Assembly: GCA_949291125.1 (NCBI GenBank)
Contig: CASEUJ010000032.1
Span: forward strand, 1 to 64,000
Reading direction: 5' to 3'
DNA: 64,000 nucleotides
From: an uncultured Ruminococcus sp.
Lineage (GTDB): Bacteria; Bacillota; Clostridia; Oscillospirales; Ruminococcaceae
Shown here in pieces: positions 18,458 through 26,712 of the stretch; the first letter of the stretch is position 1; every line of letters starts with the position of its first letter. The position numbers and the translations under genes are program-made. The notes below the pieces were generated by a model. That model saw only the letters and a list, made by a program, of their open reading frames with translations. It searched no databases and had not been told where the DNA came from.

Positions 18458-19711
18458 ATGAAAAGATGGAAAAAGTTTTTGGCAGTGGTGAGCGCCGCGG
18501 TTGTCTGTGCGGCAGGGGTGCCGATGACGGGTTTGCAGACAGGGCTGGCGGAGATGAGCCTGACGGCGAGTGCGGCGGAGTACATCTATGGTGATTTTAC
18601 CTATGATTTTCTGGATGACGGAACGATTGAAATCACGGGATACAACGATAAAAATGAAACAGAAGTAGAGATCCCGGCGAGTATTGATGGGGTGGCGGTG
18701 ACCAGTATTGGATACGGGGCGTTTCGTGACTGCACCAGCTTGAACAGCGTTGCCATTCCGTACGGCGTGACCAGTATCGTATCCGAGGCGTTTCGTGACT
18801 GCACCAGCTTGAACAGCGTTACCATTCCGGATGGCGTCACCAGTATTGGGGATCGTGCGTTTTATGGTACACCATGGCTGTCAAATCGACAGTCAGAAGA
18901 TCCGCTTGTGATTGTCAATGGGATTTTGATTGATGGTTCGACCTGTCGTGGAGAAATTACCATCCCGGATAGTGTGACCAGTATCGGGGATAGTGCGTTT
19001 TATGACTGCGACAGTCTGACCAGCATCACCATCCCGGATAGTGTGACCAGTATCGGGGATAGTGCGTTTTCTAACTGCGACAGTCTGACCAGCATCACCA
19101 TCCTGGATAGTGTCACCAGTATTGGGGATGATGCGTTTTATGACTGCACCAGCCTCACCGATGTCTACTACTCCGGCACACAAGAGCAGTGGAATGAAAT
19201 CTCAATTGGCTTTGACAATTACTCTCTCTTAAGTGCCACCATCCACTTCGTTGAAACGCCTGTCACCACCAAGCCAGTCACTACTTCCACAACGGAATCC
19301 ACTACGACTACTTCCACGGAACTTATCACAACCGCAACTGAATTCGCCACAACAACGATTGAATCTGCTACAGTTTCCTCCACGGAACCTGCCACAACCG
19401 CAACTGAATCCACCACTACGATACCGATTGCTGCTACTACAACTATTTCTACATCCACAACAACATCCGAATCCACCACAACGATTCTCACCGGTTTCAC
19501 CATTTGCGGCGACATCACCCTCGACGGCACTGTCACCATGGCAGATGTGATCTTACTCAACAAAGCGGCTGTTCGTCTCGTCGACCTCACCGACGCCTCG
19601 AGAGCTAACGCCGACTGTGATCTCAGCGGCGAAGTCGACGGAAACGATGCAATGGTGCTCTTGCGGTTTCAGATGCAGCTGATTGATACCCTGCCTTATA
19701 CAGGGACATAA
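18458..19711 (+). CDS. BspA-type leucine-rich-repeat protein with dockerin, 417 aa
   Basis: Signal peptide (about 1-35), then at least five LRR_5/BspA repeats of about 23 residues with the pattern TSIGDSAFYDCDSLTSITIP. Then come a Thr/Ser/Glu linker of about 80 residues (repeated TTTSTE-like units) and a C-terminal dockerin (DITLDGTVTMADVILLNKAA; DLSGEVDGNDAMVLL). BspA repeats usually mediate binding to surfaces or glycans; the dockerin anchors the protein in a cellulosome-like complex. The start is the ATG at 18458 behind AAAGGAG, 21 codons inside the open frame. Repeat units are nearly identical at DNA level, so the number of repeats may vary between strains. Confidence 0.9.
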   Translation: MKRWKKFLAVVSAAVVCAAGVPMTGLQTGLAEMSLTASAAEYIYGDFTYDFLDDGTIEITGYNDKNETEVEIPASIDGVAVTSIGYGAFRDCTSLNSVAIPYGVTSIVSEAFRDCTSLNSVTIPDGVTSIGDRAFYGTPWLSNRQSEDPLVIVNGILIDGSTCRGEITIPDSVTSIGDSAFYDCDSLTSITIPDSVTSIGDSAFSNCDSLTSITILDSVTSIGDDAFYDCTSLTDVYYSGTQEQWNEISIGFDNYSLLSATIHFVETPVTTKPVTTSTTESTTTTSTELITTATEFATTTIESATVSSTEPATTATESTTTIPIAATTTISTSTTTSESTTTILTGFTICGDITLDGTVTMADVILLNKAAVRLVDLTDASRANADCDLSGEVDGNDAMVLLRFQMQLIDTLPYTGT

Positions 19712-19719
19712 GCCGGAAC

Positions 19720-19920
19720 GGCAAGATCACCATTCAGGATGCATTTAAGATTCTAATATATTATGCGACAGAGTCCGCTGGCAGAACGCCGAGTTGGGAC
19801 TGATGTTCTGAGAATATCAAAGCCATAAAAGCCGGACGCAACGCCACCATCCACTTCGCCGAAACACCTATCTCCACCGAGCCAGTCGCTACTTCTACAA
19901 CGGAACCTAACACAACTGGA
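19720..19920 (+). repeat. Composite duplication scar of the two dockerin genes
   Basis: Bases 19721-19840 repeat the end of the first dockerin gene (second dockerin helix, the THR/GLU-SER-ALA-GLY tail, stop and the left arm of its terminator, compare 18225-18345). Without a break, 19842-19920 then repeats the linker start of the second gene (compare 19233-19310). Neither part is in an intact gene. This is what unequal crossover or deletion in a former tandem array would leave. Confidence 0.75.
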
Positions 19921-19951
19921 AAAGAGCAATTTCTTTTGATATGTACTGAAT

Positions 19952-19977
19952 GAGCGTATCCGCCCCCGGATACGCTC
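19952..19977. terminator. Hairpin between dockerin scar and BofC-like gene
   Basis: Perfect arms GAGCGTATCCG and CGGATACGCTC with a four-base loop. There is no long T run on either side, so terminator activity is uncertain. Confidence 0.45.
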
Positions 19978-20005
19978 TTGCTGTATCATAATGCCAGTCT
20001 CCGGT

Positions 20006-20335
20006 TCAGGAGGTGAAATCCTCCACGAGCTGATCTAGTTCTTTCTGCGTGCGTACCTCAATGCCACGTGTGAGCAGCTCCCGATCATACTCAGACAACA
20101 GCGACAGCGGCATGTCCAGCCGTCGGTAAGGCGTTTCGCTTCCCGTTCGGAATAATGCGATCGTATCGCCGTCGATGCGCATGAGATATCCCGGATCTGT
20201 CGCCTCGGTCTGCGCCGGCGCCTCCTGTGCATGCCCTGTTTCACGCTGTGCCGAAAGCGTGAGCGATCCCGCTATGATGACAAGCGAGATTGCAAACGCG
20301 GTCACAAGTGTCCATAGAATCCTGCGTTTTTCCAT
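20006..20335 (-). CDS. Membrane-anchored BofC C-terminal-like protein, about 109 aa
   Basis: One N-terminal membrane helix, a short Glu/Ala/Gln linker, then about 60 residues reading DGDTIALFRTG, ...YDRELLTRGIEV, ...LDQLVEDFTS. This pattern occurs in the short Firmicute proteins related to the BofC C-terminal domain, which act extracytoplasmically; BofC itself tunes sigma-K checkpoint proteolysis. Function here is not known. The ATG at 20335 is chosen over a GTG four codons upstream because the purine-rich AAAGGGTGG is suitably placed. It faces the PBP gene divergently. Confidence 0.6.
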   Translation of the reverse strand: MEKRRILWTLVTAFAISLVIIAGSLTLSAQRETGHAQEAPAQTEATDPGYLMRIDGDTIALFRTGSETPYRRLDMPLSLLSEYDRELLTRGIEVRTQKELDQLVEDFTS

Positions 20336-20438
20336 CTCTGTTTCCACCCTTTCTCTGCTGATCTGTCAGAAATAGCATGCCCGATTTCCGGAAGTTTATA
20401 CAAATCGTATATTTTTCTGAGAAAATTTGCGTTTGCCC

Positions 20439-20467
20439 TTAACATCGCCCGAGAAATGTGTTATAAT
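20439..20467 (+). promoter_or_regulatory. Promoter of the PBP gene
   Basis: TTAACA (20439-20444), 17 bases, TATAAT (20462-20467), about 70 bases before the PBP start. Confidence 0.65.
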
Positions 20468-20536
20468 AACAATGTATATCTACGTACTGTGAACTCGTGC
20501 AGCACTGCACGTTTTTTGAGAAAGGGAAAGAGTACT

Positions 20537-23059
20537 ATGCAAGATCACAAAAAAAGACGGGAAGACTCCGACGCCGCGAAAAAACAGCCCGGCGGCGTGA
20601 AAAGACGCTATTACGGCCCGACCGGTACGCCGGAATATCCCTATCACAGTCCGGAACTCGAAGAACAGCTGACGGAAAAAGTACATCGCTTTCCGGTGCT
20701 GCGCCGGACGCTTTCGATCATCGGCTCAACGCTGATGGCGCTGTTTTTGATTCTGATCATCACCTGTACCATTGTCATGACGGCACTTGTGGTGTATGTC
20801 ATGAACTTTCGCGACGATATCTCGAATGTCACGCTCGAAGAAATGGAGCTGTCCTATAACACGAATATCTATGCGCAAAATGATGCCGGCGAGTGGGTCG
20901 AAATCTATGAGGTCATGAACCGCTCGAACCGCATTCCCGTCAATATTGAGGATATCCCTCAACATGTCCGGGACGCCTTTGTCTGTGTCGAGGACGAGCG
21001 TTTCTATTCGCATGACGGCGTGGACTATAAGCGCACGCTTTCGGCATTTGTCAATATGTTCCTGCATATTTATGACACGAATCAGGGCGGTTCGACCATC
21101 ACTCAACAGCTCGTGAAAAATGTCACCGGCGATGATGTCCAGTCGCCTTCCCGTAAGATCCGCGAGATCTTCCGCGCTATGGAGCTTGAACGCTCCTATT
21201 CCAAGGACGAAATCTTAGAAACTTACCTCAACTATATCGGATTCGGTGGAGATACGAACGGCATTGAACTCGCTGCACAGAAATATTTCGGCAAGAGTGC
21301 ATCTGAACTTGATATTGCCGAGGCGGCATGCCTTGCGGCGATCCCACAAAGCCCAGAACGGCTCAATCCCTTTGCCGGCTATACCGATGACACAACCGGA
21401 GAATGGGTCAACACCGGAAAAGAGCGCAACCGCGAACGCCAACAGTATGTACTCTGGCAGATGTACAACAATGGTGCAATCACTTATGATGAATATCAAA
21501 AGGCGCTCAATGAAAAGCTGGTCTTTACCGATTCGGAAGAATACCTTGAGGCGCATCCTGAGGTCAGCGAACAGGAAGAAACCGATCCGAACGAGCCGAC
21601 TTCGTGGATCGTCGATGCGGCAATCTATGAGGTGGCGGATTATCTCATGGATCGCTTTAACCTCACCCAAAGTCAGGCGATCTCCCGAATCAACAACGGC
21701 GGCTATCAGATCTATACGACCGTCGATCTGGAAATGCAAGAATATGTTGAACAGCGCTATTTGGAGCTAAGCAATCTCGTTGAACCCGATCGCGTTGCAC
21801 GATGGGAAGATCAGGACGGCGACGGGGAATATACCTCGTCTGAGGTTGTCTATCCGGAATCCGCGTTTATCGCCATGGATTATCAGGGTCAGATCCTAGC
21901 GGTTGCCGGCGCAACGGGTGCAAAAACCGAATCGCTCTGCTGGAACTATGCCACCATGGAGCCGCGTCAACCGGGTTCCACGATCAAGCCCCTGACGACC
22001 TATGGACTTGCACTTGAAGATGACCTCATCCACTGGGGCTCGATCTATAAAGATACACCAATCGAAGTGGACGGCGAAGCATGGCCGACCAACTATAGCG
22101 AAGACAGCAGCGCAATGTCCGTCACCGGAAAAGATCTGAAAATTTTTGAGGCACTGGAAAAATCGTATAACACCGTCCCGGCACAGCTGTGTCAGGCTCT
22201 AACGCCGCAAAAGGTGTTTGAATTTGCAACCGGAAAGCTGCGGCTCGATCTATGTGAGGATTCCGGCAACGGCTATTCCGACGTAGCATATTCCCCGCTG
22301 ACAGTCGGCGCATTGACCTATGGCATCACGCTCGAAAACTTGGTCAATGGCTATATCCCCTATGGCAATGGTGGTACGCAATATACAGCGCATCTGGTCA
22401 GCCGCGTGGAACAGGGCGCAAACGAATTGGTCTATGAAAACGACGGCGATCCACAGCAGGCAGTCAGCAGCGAAACCGCATATGTCATGAATAAGCTCTT
22501 ACAGGATGTTGTGCAGAACGGTACCGGTACGGCGGCACAGCTTGAAAACAAGCATGTCGGCGGCAAGACTGGTACGACCCAGAACTGGAACGACCTGACC
22601 TTTGTGGGACTGACAGAAGATTTTGTCAGTGGCGTATGGCTCGGTTACACCGAACGTGCGGAACTCGAAGATCACTCCATCAAATCCGCGCAGATCTGGT
22701 ATAACGTCATCGGTGAATATGCCAACAGCCTAGACACCGGCGCGGAATATCCGGAAAATAGCGATGTCATCGAAGGACAGGTCTGCGCACGCACTGGTAT
22801 GATCGCCGGTCCGAATTGTACGGCGACGACCACCGGCTATTGGAAATCGTCAAACGCACCCGTCTGTGATCAGTGCCGTGCTAGCAGAGCGACAACTGCA
22901 CCGAGCGGTTCCTCATCCAAACAGACCACTGCGGCGGCAGAAGACGCAGAAGACAATGCAGACGAAAATGCACAGGCGAATACAGGCAACAATGCACAAC
23001 AGCAAGATGAAAACGCACAAGGCCAACAGCCGGCAGAAGAGGGCGCAGCAGAAGAATAA
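20537..23059 (+). CDS. Class A penicillin-binding protein (PBP1A type), 840 aa
   Basis: Bifunctional peptidoglycan synthase. It has a basic cytoplasmic N-terminus and one membrane helix near residue 70. The GT51 glycosyltransferase domain has VEDERFYSHDG and GGSTITQQLVKN. The transpeptidase domain has the active-site SxxK in QPGSTIKP, SxN in KSYNTVP and KTG in GGKTGTTQNW. The C-terminal 60 residues are a disordered Ala/Glu/Asn/Gln tail after a four-Cys stretch. It polymerises and crosslinks cell-wall glycan at the outer face of the membrane. Start at the ATG at 20537; the 27 upstream codons are non-coding in character. The methyltransferase gene follows 41 bases later. Confidence 0.95.
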   Translation: MQDHKKRREDSDAAKKQPGGVKRRYYGPTGTPEYPYHSPELEEQLTEKVHRFPVLRRTLSIIGSTLMALFLILIITCTIVMTALVVYVMNFRDDISNVTLEEMELSYNTNIYAQNDAGEWVEIYEVMNRSNRIPVNIEDIPQHVRDAFVCVEDERFYSHDGVDYKRTLSAFVNMFLHIYDTNQGGSTITQQLVKNVTGDDVQSPSRKIREIFRAMELERSYSKDEILETYLNYIGFGGDTNGIELAAQKYFGKSASELDIAEAACLAAIPQSPERLNPFAGYTDDTTGEWVNTGKERNRERQQYVLWQMYNNGAITYDEYQKALNEKLVFTDSEEYLEAHPEVSEQEETDPNEPTSWIVDAAIYEVADYLMDRFNLTQSQAISRINNGGYQIYTTVDLEMQEYVEQRYLELSNLVEPDRVARWEDQDGDGEYTSSEVVYPESAFIAMDYQGQILAVAGATGAKTESLCWNYATMEPRQPGSTIKPLTTYGLALEDDLIHWGSIYKDTPIEVDGEAWPTNYSEDSSAMSVTGKDLKIFEALEKSYNTVPAQLCQALTPQKVFEFATGKLRLDLCEDSGNGYSDVAYSPLTVGALTYGITLENLVNGYIPYGNGGTQYTAHLVSRVEQGANELVYENDGDPQQAVSSETAYVMNKLLQDVVQNGTGTAAQLENKHVGGKTGTTQNWNDLTFVGLTEDFVSGVWLGYTERAELEDHSIKSAQIWYNVIGEYANSLDTGAEYPENSDVIEGQVCARTGMIAGPNCTATTTGYWKSSNAPVCDQCRASRATTAPSGSSSKQTTAAAEDAEDNADENAQANTGNNAQQQDENAQGQQPAEEGAAEE

Positions 23060-23100
23060 TACCATGTCGGCAAATCAAGGATAGAAGGGAAAAGTGAACC

Positions 23101-24219
23101 ATGGCGGAGAAATATTGGTTATGCTGTCCGTGTCATTTCGGACTGGAACGAACCCTGCGCTTTGAGGTAACAAAAATCGGCGGCGAATCCATCGAAGTAC
23201 AGGACGGCAGAGTTTTGTTCCGCGGCGATGCCGCAACGATTGCAAAGGCAAATCTATGCCTTTCCACAGCCGAACGCGTCCTGATACAGCTCGGCGCATT
23301 TCCGGCGTACACCTTTGAAGAACTCTTTGAGGGCATGCACAAACTGCCGCTGGAACAGTGGATCGGCAAGGACGATGCATTTCCGGTCAAGGGACACGCC
23401 TTAAGTTCCAAGCTCCACAGCGTTCCGGATTGTCAGTCGATCCTGAAAAAAGCGGCTGTCGAACGGCTCAAATCGGTCTATCACACCAACTGGTTTGAAG
23501 AATCCGGACCGGTGCATCCGATCCGCTTTACCATCCGCAAAAATGAAGCAGTGATCTATCTCGATACCACGGGAGTGGGACTTCATAAGCGCGGCTATCG
23601 CAAAAATGCCAATGCGGCACCAATCAAGGAAACGCTGGCGGCAGGCATTGTCGATCTGGCACGAATACATTCCGACAGCATCGTGTGTGATCCATTCTGC
23701 GGCAGCGGCACACTATTGATCGAAGCTGCCCTCAAGGCGATGCGCATGGCGCCGGGTATGAACCGCCGGTTTCTGTCAGAACAGTGGGATCAGATTCCGG
23801 CAGAAATCTGGCGCGAGGCACGCGCCGAAGCGGTTTCCCACATCCGGCACGATGCCATGTTTACGGCAATTGGCTCAGACATCGATCCGGAGGCCATTGC
23901 GCTTACGGAAGAAAATTGCCGCCGCGCCGGGGTTAAACCGCGCATTAAACTGATCCAGCGCGATATCGCGGACTTTGAAGCGCCGGAGGGCGCGATTACC
24001 ATCTGCAATCCTCCGTATGGCGAACGCATGCTCGATATCCAGAAGGCACAGTCGCTATACCGAATCATGGGCGAAGTGTTCCCGGCGGATGCGGCGCATC
24101 CGTGTTACATTATCACGCCGGATGCCGACTTTGAACTCCACTTCGGCAAGCCGGCGGACAAAAAACGTAAACTGTATAACGGCATGATCGCATGCCAACT
24201 GATGAGCTATTATCGATAA
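23101..24219 (+). CDS. THUMP-domain class I rRNA methyltransferase (RlmL/YpsC-like), 372 aa
   Basis: The N-terminal ferredoxin-like/THUMP region (residues 1-165) is followed by a Rossmann methyltransferase with CDPFCGSGTLLIEAAL (SAM binding), GSDIDPEAI and the catalytic NPPYGERM, the N6/N2-purine methylase motif. The family modifies G2445-type positions of 23S rRNA. Length is typical of the Firmicute single-domain form. It probably shares a transcript with the PBP gene, 41 bases upstream, and ends before a good terminator. Confidence 0.9.
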   Translation: MAEKYWLCCPCHFGLERTLRFEVTKIGGESIEVQDGRVLFRGDAATIAKANLCLSTAERVLIQLGAFPAYTFEELFEGMHKLPLEQWIGKDDAFPVKGHALSSKLHSVPDCQSILKKAAVERLKSVYHTNWFEESGPVHPIRFTIRKNEAVIYLDTTGVGLHKRGYRKNANAAPIKETLAAGIVDLARIHSDSIVCDPFCGSGTLLIEAALKAMRMAPGMNRRFLSEQWDQIPAEIWREARAEAVSHIRHDAMFTAIGSDIDPEAIALTEENCRRAGVKPRIKLIQRDIADFEAPEGAITICNPPYGERMLDIQKAQSLYRIMGEVFPADAAHPCYIITPDADFELHFGKPADKKRKLYNGMIACQLMSYYR

Positions 24220-24257
24220 AAAACAAATGCCGGACCAGAAGATCCAGCTTGTCCATT

Positions 24258-24300
24258 CCCCTTTTCCGAAGCCTTTACCCTTACGGAAAAGGGGATTTTT
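24258..24300 (+). terminator. Terminator after rRNA methyltransferase
   Basis: CCCCTTTTCCG and CGGAAAAGGGG arms with a 15-base loop, followed by ATTTTTG. Confidence 0.85.
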
Positions 24301-24431
24301 GCATTTGATAAGCACAGAATTTTTCAAAAACATTTATGAAAATTCAAGATTTTTTTAGATTTATCGGTTATACTATATCTTATCATACCTACTGATATTG
24401 ATATTTTTCACAAAAAGGAGGATTCCTTCTG

Positions 24432-25322
24432 ATGAAACTATTTTCCACTCCAAAAAGAGCCGTGATCACGGTTTTCTGCATTGTGGCAGGACTTTCCATA
24501 CTTATCGCAGCGATCACCGCCATTGTGATCCACACCGCTTTTGTCAGCAAAGCGCATGCCGAAACAATTGCACTTGCTGATGTCGGGTTGTCTGAAACGG
24601 ATGTTTCCGGACTGCGTGCAAGACTGGAACACGACGACGGACGCTTTGTCTATGAGGTCGATTTCTATTGCAACGGCACGGAATATGACTATACCATTGA
24701 AGCGGCAAGCGGTGATATCATCGGACGCGATATCGATCCCGTTTCTGGCATGTCGCCTACACAGACCACCGCCAGCGCAGAAACAGCCGCACCCGATCCG
24801 ACAGGATCCGAATCCGCAGCGGATGCAACACAATCCGCCTCTGCAACTGCCGCACCAAATGCAGATACACCATCGATCACTATACAGCAAGCGAAGGATG
24901 CGGCACTTGCCGACGCCGGGCTGCGCGAAGGGGATGTCACGTTTTTAGAGGTGCGTTCTGACCGCGATGACGGCATGGAGCTTTATGAGATCTCATTCTA
25001 CACAGCGACAGCAGAATATGACTATGAGGTCTATGCGGCAGACGGCAGCATCAAAGAAAAGAGTATTGAAACATTTGACGTAAGCGGCGGCTCTGCCAAT
25101 TCTACAGCTGGTATCACCGCCGAACGTGCACAAGAGATTGCGCTCGAACACGCCGGGCTCAATGCCGTAGATGTCACCTTTACCGAGATCAAACTGGAGC
25201 GTGATGATGGCATTATGCAGTACGAAATCTCGTTTTACGCCGGAACGACCGAATATGACTATCGGCTTCACGCCGAGACCGGCGCGATTCTCGAATCCGA
25301 TCGGGAAGAGCATCATCCCTAA
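24432..25322 (+). CDS. Membrane-anchored protein with three PepSY domains, 296 aa
   Basis: N-terminal membrane helix (residues about 15-40), then three copies of a PepSY unit of about 60 residues (near 45-100, 145-205 and 215-290). Each has the pattern ALADAGL...DV...DDG...YEISFY...EYDYE. A Thr/Ala/Glu linker separates the first and second. PepSY domains are thought to bind or inhibit peptidases at the cell surface; three in a row on one anchor suggest a multivalent inhibitor or sensor. AAGGAGG lies ten bases before the ATG. Single-gene unit between two terminators. Confidence 0.85.
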   Translation: MKLFSTPKRAVITVFCIVAGLSILIAAITAIVIHTAFVSKAHAETIALADVGLSETDVSGLRARLEHDDGRFVYEVDFYCNGTEYDYTIEAASGDIIGRDIDPVSGMSPTQTTASAETAAPDPTGSESAADATQSASATAAPNADTPSITIQQAKDAALADAGLREGDVTFLEVRSDRDDGMELYEISFYTATAEYDYEVYAADGSIKEKSIETFDVSGGSANSTAGITAERAQEIALEHAGLNAVDVTFTEIKLERDDGIMQYEISFYAGTTEYDYRLHAETGAILESDREEHHP

Positions 25323-25342
25323 TCTGTTCCCACATCAATGAT

Positions 25343-25385
25343 ACAAACATCCCCGGTCTGCGGAAAACAGATCGGGGATGTTTGT
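25343..25385. terminator. Bidirectional terminator
   Basis: ACAAACATCCCCGGTCTG pairs with CAGATCGGGGATGTTTGT across seven bases (one wobble). It lies between the converging PepSY and GH3 genes. Confidence 0.85.
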
Positions 25386-25403
25386 ATTGATACTGCATCT
25401 GTA

Positions 25404-26651
25404 TTATTTCAAAAGTCCCATTGCTTCTTTTTTCGCCAAAATCTTTCCGACGCTTTCGTCAATGCGTTCCTGCGGGATCGTACCACGATTGACGGCATCG
25501 ACGATCGCAGATAACGCCGCAGGGAAGTCCTCCGGCATCAGGATCACATCGATCCCTGCCTGTACCGCCATGACAGCAGCATCTCCAGCAGAATAGTTGT
25601 CCTCGATCGCACCCATATTCTGGGCATCTGTCACCGCAAGACCCATAAAGCCGAGTTCTTCTTTCAGCCATTGGGTCACAACTGTGAAAGACAGATCTCC
25701 CGGCAAATTATCGCCAGAAGCGGCAGTGATCTGGTGGCCAACCATCACAAAATCCGCACCGGCAGATATGCCACCTGCAAATGCGACAAATTCCGTCTGG
25801 GTGAGTTCATCATAGCTGCGGTCGATATAGACACTGCCATGATGAGTGTTACCGTTTCCGGCACCGAGTCCCGGAAAGTGTTTTAGCGTTGCGCAAACGC
25901 CCTGATCACGCAACCCCTTTACCACTTCTGCAGTCATGGCGGAAACAACAGCTGGATCTCTGCTGAAGATACGGTCACCAAGTTCATTTTCAGCATTGAT
26001 GTTGACGTCGGCAACGGGTGCAAAGTCGAGGTTAAAACCGAGCGACGCCAGATCTTCACCGATCGTTGTTCCCACCTGATATGCCTGTGCGGGATCGCCG
26101 CCTGCGCCATAATTTTCCATACTGTCTACCGCAGTCGTTCCGAGATAATCGGCACAGCGTGCGACTGTACCGCCCTCTTCATCCACAGCAAGGAAGAGTC
26201 CGATGCCGCTTTGCGTTGTGGCATATTCCTGCGCGCCTGAAAGCATCTGTTTGGTCTGGTCGATCGTTTCAAGGTTCTGTCCGAAATAAATCAGACCGCC
26301 GACCGGATATTGTTCGAGTGCATCCTTTGTGACATCGCCCGCCTGTGTCACAAGAGCATAGCCCGTCAAAGCCTCCGGCGTGAGAATAAACATCTGACAG
26401 ACTTTCTCCTTAAGCGTCATCTGTGCAAGCTTTGCCGATGCCAAGGTGTTTTCCGACTGTCGTGTACCCCCGTCCGTTTCCGACGCAGATTTCGATTGTG
26501 TTGTCGCAGCTGTGGTTATGGTCGCGATCGGTGTGATCGAAGCCTGTTTTGCGGTTTCTGTCGTCGGCTTTTCTATTGTTTCACAGCCGCATAATCTCAC
26601 CATCATTGAAACAGCCACAGCGCACACAATTATACTTCCCGTTTTATGCAT
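25404..26651 (-). CDS. GH3 beta-N-acetylhexosaminidase-like lipoprotein (NagZ type), 415 aa
   Basis: A signal peptide ends at a Cys-rich lipobox-like LCGC (residues 20-23), then a Thr/Ser linker to about residue 65, then a GH3 barrel: QMTLKEKVCQMFIL, LAVDEEGGTVARC, LDFAPVADVN and KHFPGLGAGNGNTHHG. The last is the NagZ-type K-H-F-P-G-x-G loop with its His general acid. Surface-exposed NagZ-like enzymes release N-acetylglucosamine from wall fragments. The start is the ATG at 26651, 25 codons inside the open frame. It probably forms an operon with the DUF5050-like gene 60 bases upstream. Confidence 0.85.
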   Translation of the reverse strand: MHKTGSIIVCAVAVSMMVRLCGCETIEKPTTETAKQASITPIATITTAATTQSKSASETDGGTRQSENTLASAKLAQMTLKEKVCQMFILTPEALTGYALVTQAGDVTKDALEQYPVGGLIYFGQNLETIDQTKQMLSGAQEYATTQSGIGLFLAVDEEGGTVARCADYLGTTAVDSMENYGAGGDPAQAYQVGTTIGEDLASLGFNLDFAPVADVNINAENELGDRIFSRDPAVVSAMTAEVVKGLRDQGVCATLKHFPGLGAGNGNTHHGSVYIDRSYDELTQTEFVAFAGGISAGADFVMVGHQITAASGDNLPGDLSFTVVTQWLKEELGFMGLAVTDAQNMGAIEDNYSAGDAAVMAVQAGIDVILMPEDFPAALSAIVDAVNRGTIPQERIDESVGKILAKKEAMGLLK

Positions 26652-26712
26652 AACATTCTTTCCCTTTTCCCTATGACAACACCGCATCGGATACTGTATA
26701 AAAACACATTGT

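Noticed and set aside
18600..19180. Regular DNA repeats considered as a CRISPR-like array
   Set aside because: They are in-frame leucine-rich repeats of about 69 bases without unique spacers; no cas genes in the window.
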